The notes under the pieces were generated by a model. It saw nothing but the letters and a program-made list of their open reading frames with translations, was not told the origin of the DNA and ran no database searches. From a virus: a DNA stretch of 41,385 nucleotides. Of the stretch, positions 1 through 8,000 are shown piece by piece (the first letter of the stretch is position 1; the number at the start of each line of letters is the position of its first letter). The stretch lies in IMG/VR virus record IMGVR_UViG_3300018424_000057, positions 1 to 41,385 of that record; one strand, 5' to 3'. Both the position numbers and the translations under genes were made by a program.

Positions 1-158
1 GAACACCGCAACTAATAGATAAAATGAGACCATACGAGTATCACGCTGATACAACTATTATAGTCACTATTTAACGCTTGTAAAGCTACAAATGATTACA
101 ATTTGTAGATATATGAAGGAATCTTGAATAAATTATAAACTTTTTATATCCAAGAGTA
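1..158. other. AT-rich stretch after the last complete gene, at the window edge
   Basis: This stretch holds no complete gene. On the minus strand an ATG at 33-31 opens a frame that stays open for 11 codons to the window edge and reads MVSFYLLVAVF. That is hydrophobic and could be the start of a small membrane protein, but no clear ribosome binding site precedes it, so it is not called as a gene. A 6 bp inverted repeat (38-43 with 47-52, loop of 3) lies just upstream of that ATG, and a stronger 8 bp hairpin is listed separately. In T4 gene order the large terminase gene 17 follows gene 16 and should lie beyond this edge. Confidence 0.5.
86..108. other. Perfect 8 bp inverted repeat with 7 nt loop
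   Basis: Positions 86-93 and 101-108 are perfect reverse complements around a 7 nt AT-rich loop. The hairpin lies about 50 nt downstream of the stop of the basic DUF3008/DUF6321 gene. It could attenuate or terminate that transcript. However, the minus-strand sequence after the stem is CTTTAC rather than a U-run, so a classical intrinsic terminator is not shown. It could equally be an RNA-processing or stability hairpin. Confidence 0.4.
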
Positions 159-1304
159 TCAGCAGTTCCACGCTCTAAGGGACTTGGACAGACGATCATC
201 GCCTGTATTGTTAGATGGTTTTTGCCTCTTACGCATACCCTTCATTCTAGCGCAAAACGATGCGCGACGGGGGTTTCCAACCTTCTTTGATGGTGCCTTA
301 AGGTCAGATCCAGGATTCTCTCTTTCGTAAGACTTTCGCCCCTTCTCATTGAGTCCGCCTTCGGAGTTCTGCCCTGATTTTTTTGTCCAGGCTGCTCCTT
401 CGCAGAATTGTTTGAAGGTTTTAAGTTCATTAGTTTTGATAGCGGCTACAGGCGTATCAGTACCCTCAACGTTAAGTGTCTTCGGGTAATCTTTTTCGCC
501 AGGTCGGGCAGGTCTCTCGCCACGCTTACGCTTAGCATGGATTCTATCCCAGAGTCCTTTCTTTTTGCCCTCATCAATACTGACTTCCTCTTTTTTGATT
601 CCACCAATACGATCTACAAGATTGCCAAGTTTACGACCAATCTTGTCGCGCTTCCTTTCCTTGGGTTTAGGTTTGGGAGCACTTGCAGACTTACCTGCCC
701 TTTGACGCTTAGCATAATCCATGTAGGATTCGCCCTTGCGAAGTTTTTTAGGGTCCGACTTCTGACCACTAGAAGACTTTTTAGCACCAGCAGCACGATC
801 TTCACGAGCACGCTGGTTTGCGCCAGGTCCACCTAGTTTGCGATCTTTATCTGGATCGGGATCCCAAAAATCAGCACGTTCGGTGACAGTATCCTCTTGA
901 CGAAGTGCCTTACGACGCTTCTTCTCCATCTGTTTACGAGTAACAACTTCTCCTTGACCACGATTAGCATCAGGGTCATAGTTATTAGGTGGAGTATAGT
1001 TACTTCCAAAAGCCTTGATATTAGCTTTCACCCGCTTAGTTTGTTGCTTATTGCTGGTGCGACGTGAGTCTTCAACTAAATCGGGATGGGGAGCATACAG
1101 GGGTCCTTCATAGTTACCTGCGAATACTGATTCCTTTTTCATTGGTAATCCTTTATGTTTAGTTTTGGCAAACTTCTTCACGTCGGGTTTGGACATGGAG
1201 GATGCAGCTTTGGCAACCTCAGGCGAGGGATTTTCCATTTCCCCCTTCTGAGCCGCTCTAACCATCCCGAAGAATCTTTGTTGTTTGATGGACTTTGCAG
1301 GCAT
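159..1304 (-). CDS. Basic DUF3008/DUF6321 multi-module protein
   Basis: A 381-residue, strongly basic protein of unknown function. The N-terminus (residues 1 to about 57) matches the DUF3008 pattern, with MPAKS, QQRFFGMV, a conserved SPEVAKAA stretch and a Lys-rich KFAKTKHKGLP. The middle is low-complexity, rich in Lys, Arg, Asp and Pro. Around residues 245-275 is a GLWDRIHAKRKRGERPARPG stretch that I recognise from marine phage proteins. The last 80 residues resemble DUF6321, with GGLNEKGRKSYERENPGSDL, SFCARMKGM and a terminal SLRAWNC. Charge and length suggest a nucleic-acid-associated or internal head protein, but that is inference. The gene starts 4 nt after the preceding stop and is the last complete gene of the late cluster. 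The two conserved ends may exist as separate proteins in relatives, so this copy may be a fusion. Confidence 0.75.
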   Translation of the reverse strand: MPAKSIKQQRFFGMVRAAQKGEMENPSPEVAKAASSMSKPDVKKFAKTKHKGLPMKKESVFAGNYEGPLYAPHPDLVEDSRRTSNKQQTKRVKANIKAFGSNYTPPNNYDPDANRGQGEVVTRKQMEKKRRKALRQEDTVTERADFWDPDPDKDRKLGGPGANQRAREDRAAGAKKSSSGQKSDPKKLRKGESYMDYAKRQRAGKSASAPKPKPKERKRDKIGRKLGNLVDRIGGIKKEEVSIDEGKKKGLWDRIHAKRKRGERPARPGEKDYPKTLNVEGTDTPVAAIKTNELKTFKQFCEGAAWTKKSGQNSEGGLNEKGRKSYERENPGSDLKAPSKKVGNPRRASFCARMKGMRKRQKPSNNTGDDRLSKSLRAWNC

Positions 1305-1308
1305 GTTA

Positions 1309-1854
1309 TCAACCAGATATCTGCACTTCGTTGATATACAGGGTCATGCCATTTGTGCTATCACCCTTTGCCTGAATCTTAATGCTATTTCTAGCAAATG
1401 CAGTGCCAGTAAATGCAGCAAGTGCCGATGCATCAGCATCAATAGTAATTGCACCAGTTACAGGATCAACAGCAGTAACTTCTTTGTGAGAGAAGTTATA
1501 TCCAGAGACAGCAGCACCAGAGATAGTTACATAATCACCAACAACGATGTTGGTTTGCTGATTGGGGTTATCTAAAGTTAATACACAAGGATTAGCAGCA
1601 GTTGCACCTGCAATCTTTGCTGCCTTGGGTTTGGCAAGTCTGAAGATTTCAGCACCATTTACAGCAACATGGACAACTTGGTCAGTCGTTACATCAGGAG
1701 CACCACCCCATGCAAAGTGATTGCTATGCGAATCAGCATTGATAAATCTGTAATATCCAGTTTTTACTGTATATGCAGCAGTTGTTTGAGGAGTATCACT
1801 ATTATCAGTGAGACTACCCAAATCCTGCACGGGTACGGTTACATTTGATGCCAT
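1309..1854 (-). CDS. Hypothetical structural-looking protein, 181 aa
   Basis: I do not recognise a named family. The 181-residue product has no signal peptide or membrane segment. It is rich in Thr, Val, Ala, Asn and Gly, with alternating hydrophobic residues typical of beta-structured phage virion proteins. Residues near 100-120 (VVGDYVTISGAAVSGYNFSH) resemble the short beta modules seen in the large tail proteins of this window. It follows gp16 after an 8 nt gap. A putative late promoter in the 3' end of gp16, 26 nt upstream of the ATG, could drive it together with the next gene. A small head-decoration or tail accessory protein is plausible but unproven. Confidence 0.65.
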   Translation of the reverse strand: MASNVTVPVQDLGSLTDNSDTPQTTAAYTVKTGYYRFINADSHSNHFAWGGAPDVTTDQVVHVAVNGAEIFRLAKPKAAKIAGATAANPCVLTLDNPNQQTNIVVGDYVTISGAAVSGYNFSHKEVTAVDPVTGAITIDADASALAAFTGTAFARNSIKIQAKGDSTNGMTLYINEVQISG

Positions 1855-1862
1855 TTCACTAA

Positions 1863-2285
1863 TCAGTTCTCTTCTGTATTATTTATCTCTTTTTGCTGCT
1901 TAAGCATCTTTTGCAGTTCTGCACTAGTGCCAACAAAGAGAGCATTGGTTACATTGGTTGGACCCTTTTTCTCAGTAGCATCCAAGTCCTTCATCTTTTT
2001 CTGAAGGTCAATCAACTTGTCTGCTACGTCTCCGACGTGTTTAATGAGTTGACCAGCAACTTCGTAAGCACGAGGATGATCTGACGCTCGTGCCACATCA
2101 AGTATGCCATCTACTGCCTCCTGTCCTTTCATGACAAGGTTATGTAGTTGGGCACGAGAGTATTCGTAATCTTGTTTGATATCAGGAGTATCAGTCCTTT
2201 TCAATTCACTCTTCGCTTCCTGAGCCTTCTCAATTTCAGCAGGCTCAGTTCCAAAGACTTCGTTCAATCCATCAAAAGCACTCAT
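1863..2285 (-). CDS. gp16: Small terminase subunit (T4 gp16 homologue)
   Basis: The 140-residue protein is the DNA-recognition partner of the terminase that packages concatemeric DNA into the prohead. It is largely helical and charged. A long Leu/Ala-heptad stretch (about residues 45-105, including AGQLIKHVGDVADKLIDLQKKMKDL) fits the central coiled-coil oligomerisation region of the family, and T4 gp16 is only slightly longer (164 residues). Gene order also supports the call, since it directly follows gp15 as in T4. Its start overlaps the gp15 stop by 1 nt, implying translational coupling. The large subunit gp17 is not in the window. The extreme 3' end carries a late-promoter-like sequence. 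Confidence 0.85.
   Translation of the reverse strand: MSAFDGLNEVFGTEPAEIEKAQEAKSELKRTDTPDIKQDYEYSRAQLHNLVMKGQEAVDGILDVARASDHPRAYEVAGQLIKHVGDVADKLIDLQKKMKDLDATEKKGPTNVTNALFVGTSAELQKMLKQQKEINNTEEN
1880..1887 (-). promoter_or_regulatory. Putative T4-type late promoter inside the 3' end of gp16
   Basis: The minus strand reads GATAAATA here, matching the T4-like cyanophage late promoter consensus xATAAATA. It overlaps the last codons of gene 16 (encoding the C-terminal KEINNTEEN region) and lies 25 nt before the ATG of the 181-residue gene. A purine-rich AGAAGAGAA lies between the site and that ATG. The placement would let the two distal genes be expressed independently of the neck and terminase genes. 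Confidence 0.5.
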
Positions 2286-3070
2286 TAGACATCCTCATCT
2301 ACACCCGAAACTGGGTTGCGTTGTTTTCCATCGTTGAAATATTCTATAGTCTCTCCAAATCCAAAATCATCATCAGCATCTGCCGTGATAGGATCGGGGA
2401 CCACAGTGTATCTAACTTCTCTCGGTGCCGTAGCAACGTTAGTAGAAGTATAAGCGTCGGTAATGACCTTGGTGATAGTAGTGCTTTCCGAGACAGGGCC
2501 ATAGATATAGGTCTTAACGGTGAAGTTTAGAGTATAGATGATCGCCCTACGAGTTGAGAAGTTCCCCTCATATTCGTCTTCATATGCAACACTATTCAAA
2601 ACCACAGGTACATCCTTAGTCTCGTCCAAATCAGGAACGAGTTTCATCGGAAGGTTGTAAGATGGTTGGAAAAATGCTAGAATTTGCTCAAGGATTTCCA
2701 ATCCATCTTCCTGGTTCTTAGAAATAATTGCCAACTCAAAACCAAGATTGTAAGGTACAGGCATATATGCTGTCTTACTCTTATCGGTTGAACTTACTAC
2801 AGTTACTTTTTGAGTGGGACTTACCTTTCTACTAGCATCATAGTCAATACTATTGATCTCAAACGAGATTCTAGGAAGAGTAATCTGGACCCTTTTGTTT
2901 GTAGGATCAGCGTTCTGCTCCAAACGTGCTAGGAACTTTTGTTTGGGACCGTAGGCAAGAGGTACTTTCATGACCTCATCGTCCTTATGGATTTCAATGT
3001 TATTAAACATTGTTCCGAAGGCGACTACGGACTTCCTAAAAATCTCGTGGTAAAAATATTTTCCTAACAT
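2285..3070 (-). CDS. gp15: Tail sheath stabiliser / tail completion protein (T4 gp15 homologue)
   Basis: A 261-residue homologue of T4 gp15, which caps the tail at the neck end and stabilises the sheath so that head and tail can join. The N-terminal signature (LGKYFYHEIFRKSVVAFGTM, then FNNIEI) matches the T4 start, where GYFYNSSFRR is followed by FSNIQI. A central PYNLGFELAIISKNQEDGLEILEQILAFFQPSYN corresponds to the conserved T4 segment with QIVEQILPYFQPHFN. Length is close to T4 (272). Start and stop overlap the neighbours by 1 nt each (gp14 stop and gp16 start), indicating a coupled gp14-gp15-gp16 operon. Confidence 0.9.
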   Translation of the reverse strand: MLGKYFYHEIFRKSVVAFGTMFNNIEIHKDDEVMKVPLAYGPKQKFLARLEQNADPTNKRVQITLPRISFEINSIDYDASRKVSPTQKVTVVSSTDKSKTAYMPVPYNLGFELAIISKNQEDGLEILEQILAFFQPSYNLPMKLVPDLDETKDVPVVLNSVAYEDEYEGNFSTRRAIIYTLNFTVKTYIYGPVSESTTITKVITDAYTSTNVATAPREVRYTVVPDPITADADDDFGFGETIEYFNDGKQRNPVSGVDEDV

Positions 3071-4236
3071 TAGACTGTAGTATCAGTTGTGGATGCAATA
3101 GAACCGAAGGGATTACCCTCAGTGAAGTCAAGAATATCATCATCCTCAGTCTCAAAACTGTAGTTCTGATCGTAAGTAGAATTCGTATTATTTAGTGTGT
3201 TATAAGACTCAGGACTCCATCTAGCACCAGAAGTCTGTCCAGTTACTGTTGATGCCGTGTTGAACACTCCAGTTCTGTTAATCACTTGGAGTTCTCTAGT
3301 GGAATTGTTCCAGGTCTTGACTTCTGCCCTAGTGTCTTTTGGCGAATAATCAATCGTGACAGTAGGTGCAGAAGTATAACCCGACCCACCGCTAGTGACA
3401 GTAATACCAGTAACAATCCCTGCAGAACTAACCGTCGCAGTTGCTGTAGCATTAGAACCACCTCCACCTGTTATAGTTACAGTTGGCGGCAAACTAGAGT
3501 TGTAATATTCTCCCCCATCAGTAACTGTAATTGCATCAACTGCATCACCACTAATAGTTGCTGTAGCAGTTGCGAGATACAAATCACCTACAACTTCTTC
3601 ACCGACAGTAAAGTCCCCTGTACCACCAGGATCCATGACGAGTTTGATTGCGTTGGCAAACGCAGTTTCAATAGCGTCAATCTCAGCAACACCAGTATCA
3701 ATCTCTTCGTCGCTGTATTCAAACAGTTCGCACTGACATTCCCAAACATATCCCTTTCCAAGTTGATAGAAAGGACGTTCAACCTCTACAAACTTAATCT
3801 CAAACAAATGTTTAGTTATGGGGAACCAAATTAAGTCCCCCTCATTAGGACGACCCTCTACATTGAGCGTCGCATTGTCGTCCACCTTTTCTGCAAACTT
3901 TGAACGGGAGAATATAAACGTTGTTTTATCTTCAATCCGAATTCCAAACTTGCTAAGTAACTCGCCTTGTCCTTCCCATCCTTCAACATTATTGACGTAG
4001 GCTCGGATCGCAAGTGCTTGATTAAACTCTGAACTTTCAACCTCATTGAGGATAGTGTCTTTATTGACATAGGTTCTAGGGAGGTAGTAGATATTTTGTC
4101 CATAGATTTCAATGCTTTCAATAATTAAATTTTCCATGAACTTCTGCTCTTGAGCAGATCCATTCAAGTTTATTCTACAGGCAGAAGTATAATCTGACTG
4201 TACGCAATCTGACGGAGTTGGATTAGAATATGTCAT
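3070..4236 (-). CDS. gp14: Neck protein (T4 gp14 homologue) with inserted beta modules
   Basis: The 388-residue protein is a homologue of T4 gp14, which with gp13 forms the neck that closes the filled head for tail attachment. Family signatures are the LPRTYVNKDTILNE segment near residue 56, GWEGQGELLSKFGIRIED near 90, EGDLIWFP near 135 and RPFYQLGKGYVWECQCELF near 158. It is about 130 residues longer than T4 gp14 (256). The excess is mainly an insertion at about 211-345 (DNA about 3605-3205) carrying two Gly-rich repeats of the form TVTDGGEYYNSSLPPTVTI and TVTSGGSGYTSAPTVTI. The same module occurs in several other proteins of the window. The gene starts 1 nt after the gp13 stop. Confidence 0.88.
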   Translation of the reverse strand: MTYSNPTPSDCVQSDYTSACRINLNGSAQEQKFMENLIIESIEIYGQNIYYLPRTYVNKDTILNEVESSEFNQALAIRAYVNNVEGWEGQGELLSKFGIRIEDKTTFIFSRSKFAEKVDDNATLNVEGRPNEGDLIWFPITKHLFEIKFVEVERPFYQLGKGYVWECQCELFEYSDEEIDTGVAEIDAIETAFANAIKLVMDPGGTGDFTVGEEVVGDLYLATATATISGDAVDAITVTDGGEYYNSSLPPTVTITGGGGSNATATATVSSAGIVTGITVTSGGSGYTSAPTVTIDYSPKDTRAEVKTWNNSTRELQVINRTGVFNTASTVTGQTSGARWSPESYNTLNNTNSTYDQNYSFETEDDDILDFTEGNPFGSIASTTDTTV

Positions 4237-4237
4237 A

Positions 4238-5044
4238 TTAACCTATGAGATCCATTGGGGGAAGTTCATACTCTTTACGGATTCCCTCTTCCAAGTCTTT
4301 TTTGAATTGACTTGCATCCTCAAGGATCTGCCGACCATTGAGTGTTACACCGCCGAGCATCTGAATACCATCATACTTACTGAGGTTGCGACCCCATTGC
4401 TGTTGGAACAATGCCTCAACATAGTCTTTCAACCAGTTATCATTGTATGCACTGGTGAATACCTCAGGATCCGTTCTCATGGTGCAGTCAACCATAATAT
4501 AATCGCCAGTCTGCAGTTCATCCCATGAGAAGTCAAGATGAAGTCTGTTCTCTACTTTGTTGAATCTAATTCTCCTGTGAGCGCGTGAATTAGTTACCCA
4601 ATCCAAGGTTTCTAGATACTGCGAAACCATGAAGTAGTGCAAGATCTGACTATTAGTAAACGAGTAGATATCGTTCAGAAAGATTTGATACTTAATGTTG
4701 AACATGTTTGCAGGAACTACGCTGCTGCTAGAGAGATTAGCGTATACCTGATTTACTCCCATGACATTGGGAGGAAGATCCACACTTAAATTGTTTTGAT
4801 ACCAATCGCCATTGTTAAGTTGAGTGCTACCCTGAGCAGCAGTCTTAATGGCGTCGGTAACCTGAATCTTGATTAGTTGAGTATTAGATCCGTCGTAATG
4901 ATACTCCTGCCAGAAGTCAATCGCTTCATCAATCAAATCATCTAGTTGCTCGTCGCACACATTGATGTCAATGGCAGGATATCCCAACCTACGGAGGGCA
5001 TATGCCTTTAGTTCGGCTTTACTAGCTGGTTTTGTTGCTGACAT
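4238..5044 (-). CDS. gp13: Neck / head completion protein (T4 gp13 homologue)
   Basis: A 268-residue homologue of T4 gp13, partner of gp14 in the neck complex that seals the packaged head. The N-terminus (ELKAYALRRLGYPAIDINV followed by LDDLIDEAIDFWQEYHYDG) is the typical start of the family. The central part carries LHYFMVSQYLETLDWV, and the C-terminal half has WLKDYVEALFQQQWGRNLSKYDG and the conserved ILEDASQFKKDLEE. Length is slightly below T4 gp13 (309). It lies 6 nt after the stop of the large fibre-like gene and 1 nt before gp14, so it is probably expressed from the promoter upstream of the fibre gene. Confidence 0.9.
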   Translation of the reverse strand: MSATKPASKAELKAYALRRLGYPAIDINVCDEQLDDLIDEAIDFWQEYHYDGSNTQLIKIQVTDAIKTAAQGSTQLNNGDWYQNNLSVDLPPNVMGVNQVYANLSSSSVVPANMFNIKYQIFLNDIYSFTNSQILHYFMVSQYLETLDWVTNSRAHRRIRFNKVENRLHLDFSWDELQTGDYIMVDCTMRTDPEVFTSAYNDNWLKDYVEALFQQQWGRNLSKYDGIQMLGGVTLNGRQILEDASQFKKDLEEGIRKEYELPPMDLIG

Positions 5045-5050
5045 TTGTTA

Positions 5051-8000
5051 TCAGGAGAATGAAGTGATTGTGAGAGTCGTAACATCATTTGCACCAACGA
5101 CTTCTCCAACTTTGAAGAATCCGTCAACATTATCAATAGTGACCGAAGTTTCAGTAAGAGCAGTGATGACACCCGTAGATCCACTGGTGCTACCAGTCAA
5201 GGTTGCTCCGACTTCCATTGCAGTAATATCTGCCAGAGTGAAGGTTGCATTTTCAAAGACAGTCGCAACATCAATAGTTGCAGACTGACCACCACCAGCA
5301 ATTGTAATTGTATCGCCAGGTGCATAACCACTACCAGCATTGGAGACAACTACGTTAGTAATTACACCAGAAGATGCAGTGATATTAACAGTCAGATTAG
5401 TTCCACTTCCAGTAGTAGTGGTAGCAACGTTGTTTGCAGTAGCATAACCAGTACCACCACTCAAGGTTGCAAAGTTAAACGATGCAACGCCACCTGCATT
5501 AGGGTTGACAATGGTAATAGTGTCATTGATGGCATATTGAGAACCTGCCTGGTTGATAGCAAGTCCAGTAATTGCGCCATTAGTAGTGGTAGTATTAACT
5601 GACAATCCAGTACCAGAACCACCAGTAGTAGCAACGTTAGTGCCGTTGGTATATCCTCCAAGTCCATTATTGGTAATAGATCCCAGAGTTACAACAACAC
5701 CAGGAGTCGGGTCACCGTTAAGATTAAGGGTAAGAGTGGTTGCGGTGGACAGATTGTTCAGCATTGCACTGAGTTGTGCAAATGCATTGTCAAGTTTGTC
5801 CTGAACTCTTTGTTCGGTGTAGTAGAGATTGCCACCTTCAGCAAGATCATCGGTGTCATGGTTGCTGAGAGTGGAAACTGTACCAGTAACATTACCAGTA
5901 AGATCGCCAGTAACATTACCAGTAAGATCAGCAGTAACACCACCAGTTACAGTAAGAACATTGGTGCCAGTGTGGAACTTCATGCCAGAATCTGCTCTCA
6001 GAGCAGAAGTACCAGATCCGACAGAGTTGGCAACAATGCCGACGAAGTAGTCGCCAACACTACCAGACTGACTTACCGAAACGGTAGTGGCGTTGCCCGT
6101 CACATTACCAGTGAGGTTACCCGTGACGTTACCAGTAAGATCACCAGTGACATCACCAGTAACATTACCGAGAAGATTTCCAGTAACATCACCAGTAACA
6201 TTACCAGTGAGGTTACCTGTGACGTTACCAGTTACATTACCAGTGAGATCTGAAGCGACCTTATCAACAGTAAGAGTCCAGTCAGGGTTGCTGTAGGAGA
6301 GAACTACGTTGTTGTTGGCAAAGATAGTTCTTCCAGAGGTTGCACCATATCCACTGAACGATGCGAGATACATGGTGGTTCCACCACCGCTGCCAGTGCT
6401 AACTGCAGTTGCGTTAGATGCGTTACCAGTCAGGTTACCAGTGACGTTACCAGTCAAAGTTGCAGTGATTGTTCCAGCAGAGAAGTTGCCAGATCCATCG
6501 CGAATGACAAGGTTGTTTGCAGCGTTTGTGCTAGAAGAAGCAATGGAGATAGTCGGATTGCCACTAACGCCATCAGCATTAGAAACACCAATACCAGAAC
6601 CAGAAACTACAACCTGTCTCTGTGCATATACACCAGTTGCAGTTCTAGCAACCAAACCAGTACCAGTCTGAGCAGCAAGAGCAGTAATATCAGAGTCATT
6701 AAAGACGGTCGTGATAGTTACATTAGAACTGCCGTTGAACGATACGCTTCCATCAACAACACCATCAACAGTAATTGTTCTGGCAGTGCGGAGAGCGTCG
6801 GCAGTAGTTGCGTTACCTTGAATACCTGCGTTACCACCGATACCGTTGTTGACAGTGATCTGGTTAGCAGAGAAATTACCAGAGTTTCTAGTAACAACAC
6901 TGTTGCCAGTAGTATCGGTACTGCTGGTATCCAGACCATCAAGGAGATCGGCATTAAGGTTGTTGACCTTAGAGGTAGAGTTGATGATCAGAGGAGAACC
7001 AGAAGTGACGTTACTGGTAATCTGACCGTCAACTGTCAGGGTGCCATCAATGTTGGCATTAGCGTCAACGTCAAGGGCAGTTCCTGTAGAAGTCAGTCGC
7101 AGTGAACCTGCCTGCAGAGCAGCATCAGTACCACTGAAGACTTCGGAATTATTAGTTGCGTCTCTAAGGAAACGGAAGACTTCCAGGTTGTTATCCCAAC
7201 CATAGAAACCAAGTCTTGCTTGGGTATCGTAGTATCTGAACTCAACACCACGGTCCTTATTATCGTCACTAGAAGGAGCAGTGTCACCACCAAGAGTGAT
7301 AATAGGATCATCAATGGTTACGACCGTGGAGTTTACAGTGGTCGTGGTTCCGTTAACGGTGAGGTCTCCACCGATAACCATGTTATTTCTCAGTTCAGCG
7401 TTACCAGTGGAAACGTCAACAAAGAAGCTATTGACTGCACCAGCGTTATCGTAGACAACAAAGTCGCCACCAACGTACTGATTCTTTGTAATTCTTGCAC
7501 CACCATCAACAGTAAATGCTACGTTACTATCAGCAAACGAGGTAACATCCTGAGTATTCGTGATGCTAACCTTACCGCTGAATCCAGTATTACCAGACTG
7601 AGTGGTGGCACCAGTAATCTCAATGTCACCAAAGACTCGCAGATCGCCGCCGATAGCAACGTTACGATCAAAACCAGCACCAGGGGCACAACGGAAACCA
7701 CCGTCTGCACCATAGGTTCCAGTCAAAGTTTGCTGAGTAGTGCTCTCAAGAGTGGTGATACCAGCAACGTTGAGAGTATTGTTAAGGTCAACAGCATTGG
7801 CAACAGTCAGAGTACCAATAATATTGGTGTTGCCGTTGTCAGAATCAACGCTGAACTTGGTGACTTGAGATCCGTTCTGGATGAACAGTCCTTCGTTAGC
7901 AGAATTGATGTAGATGCTATCTTCAACCAAAAGTTGACCGCCAATGTTCGCTCTCTTCGCCAAAGACAAACCACCAGCGACATACAGAGCAGCAGAAGTG

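Noticed and set aside
3189-3195. CTAAATA inside gp14 as an internal late promoter
   Set aside because: It is about 120 nt before the gp15 start, inside Asn/Thr-rich coding sequence, and differs from the consensus. gp15 is already coupled to gp14 by a 1 nt overlap.
6098-6250. CRISPR-like or regulatory repeat array
   Set aside because: The 12 nt units are contiguous, without spacers, and stay in frame encoding TGN tetrapeptides, so they are coding repeats.
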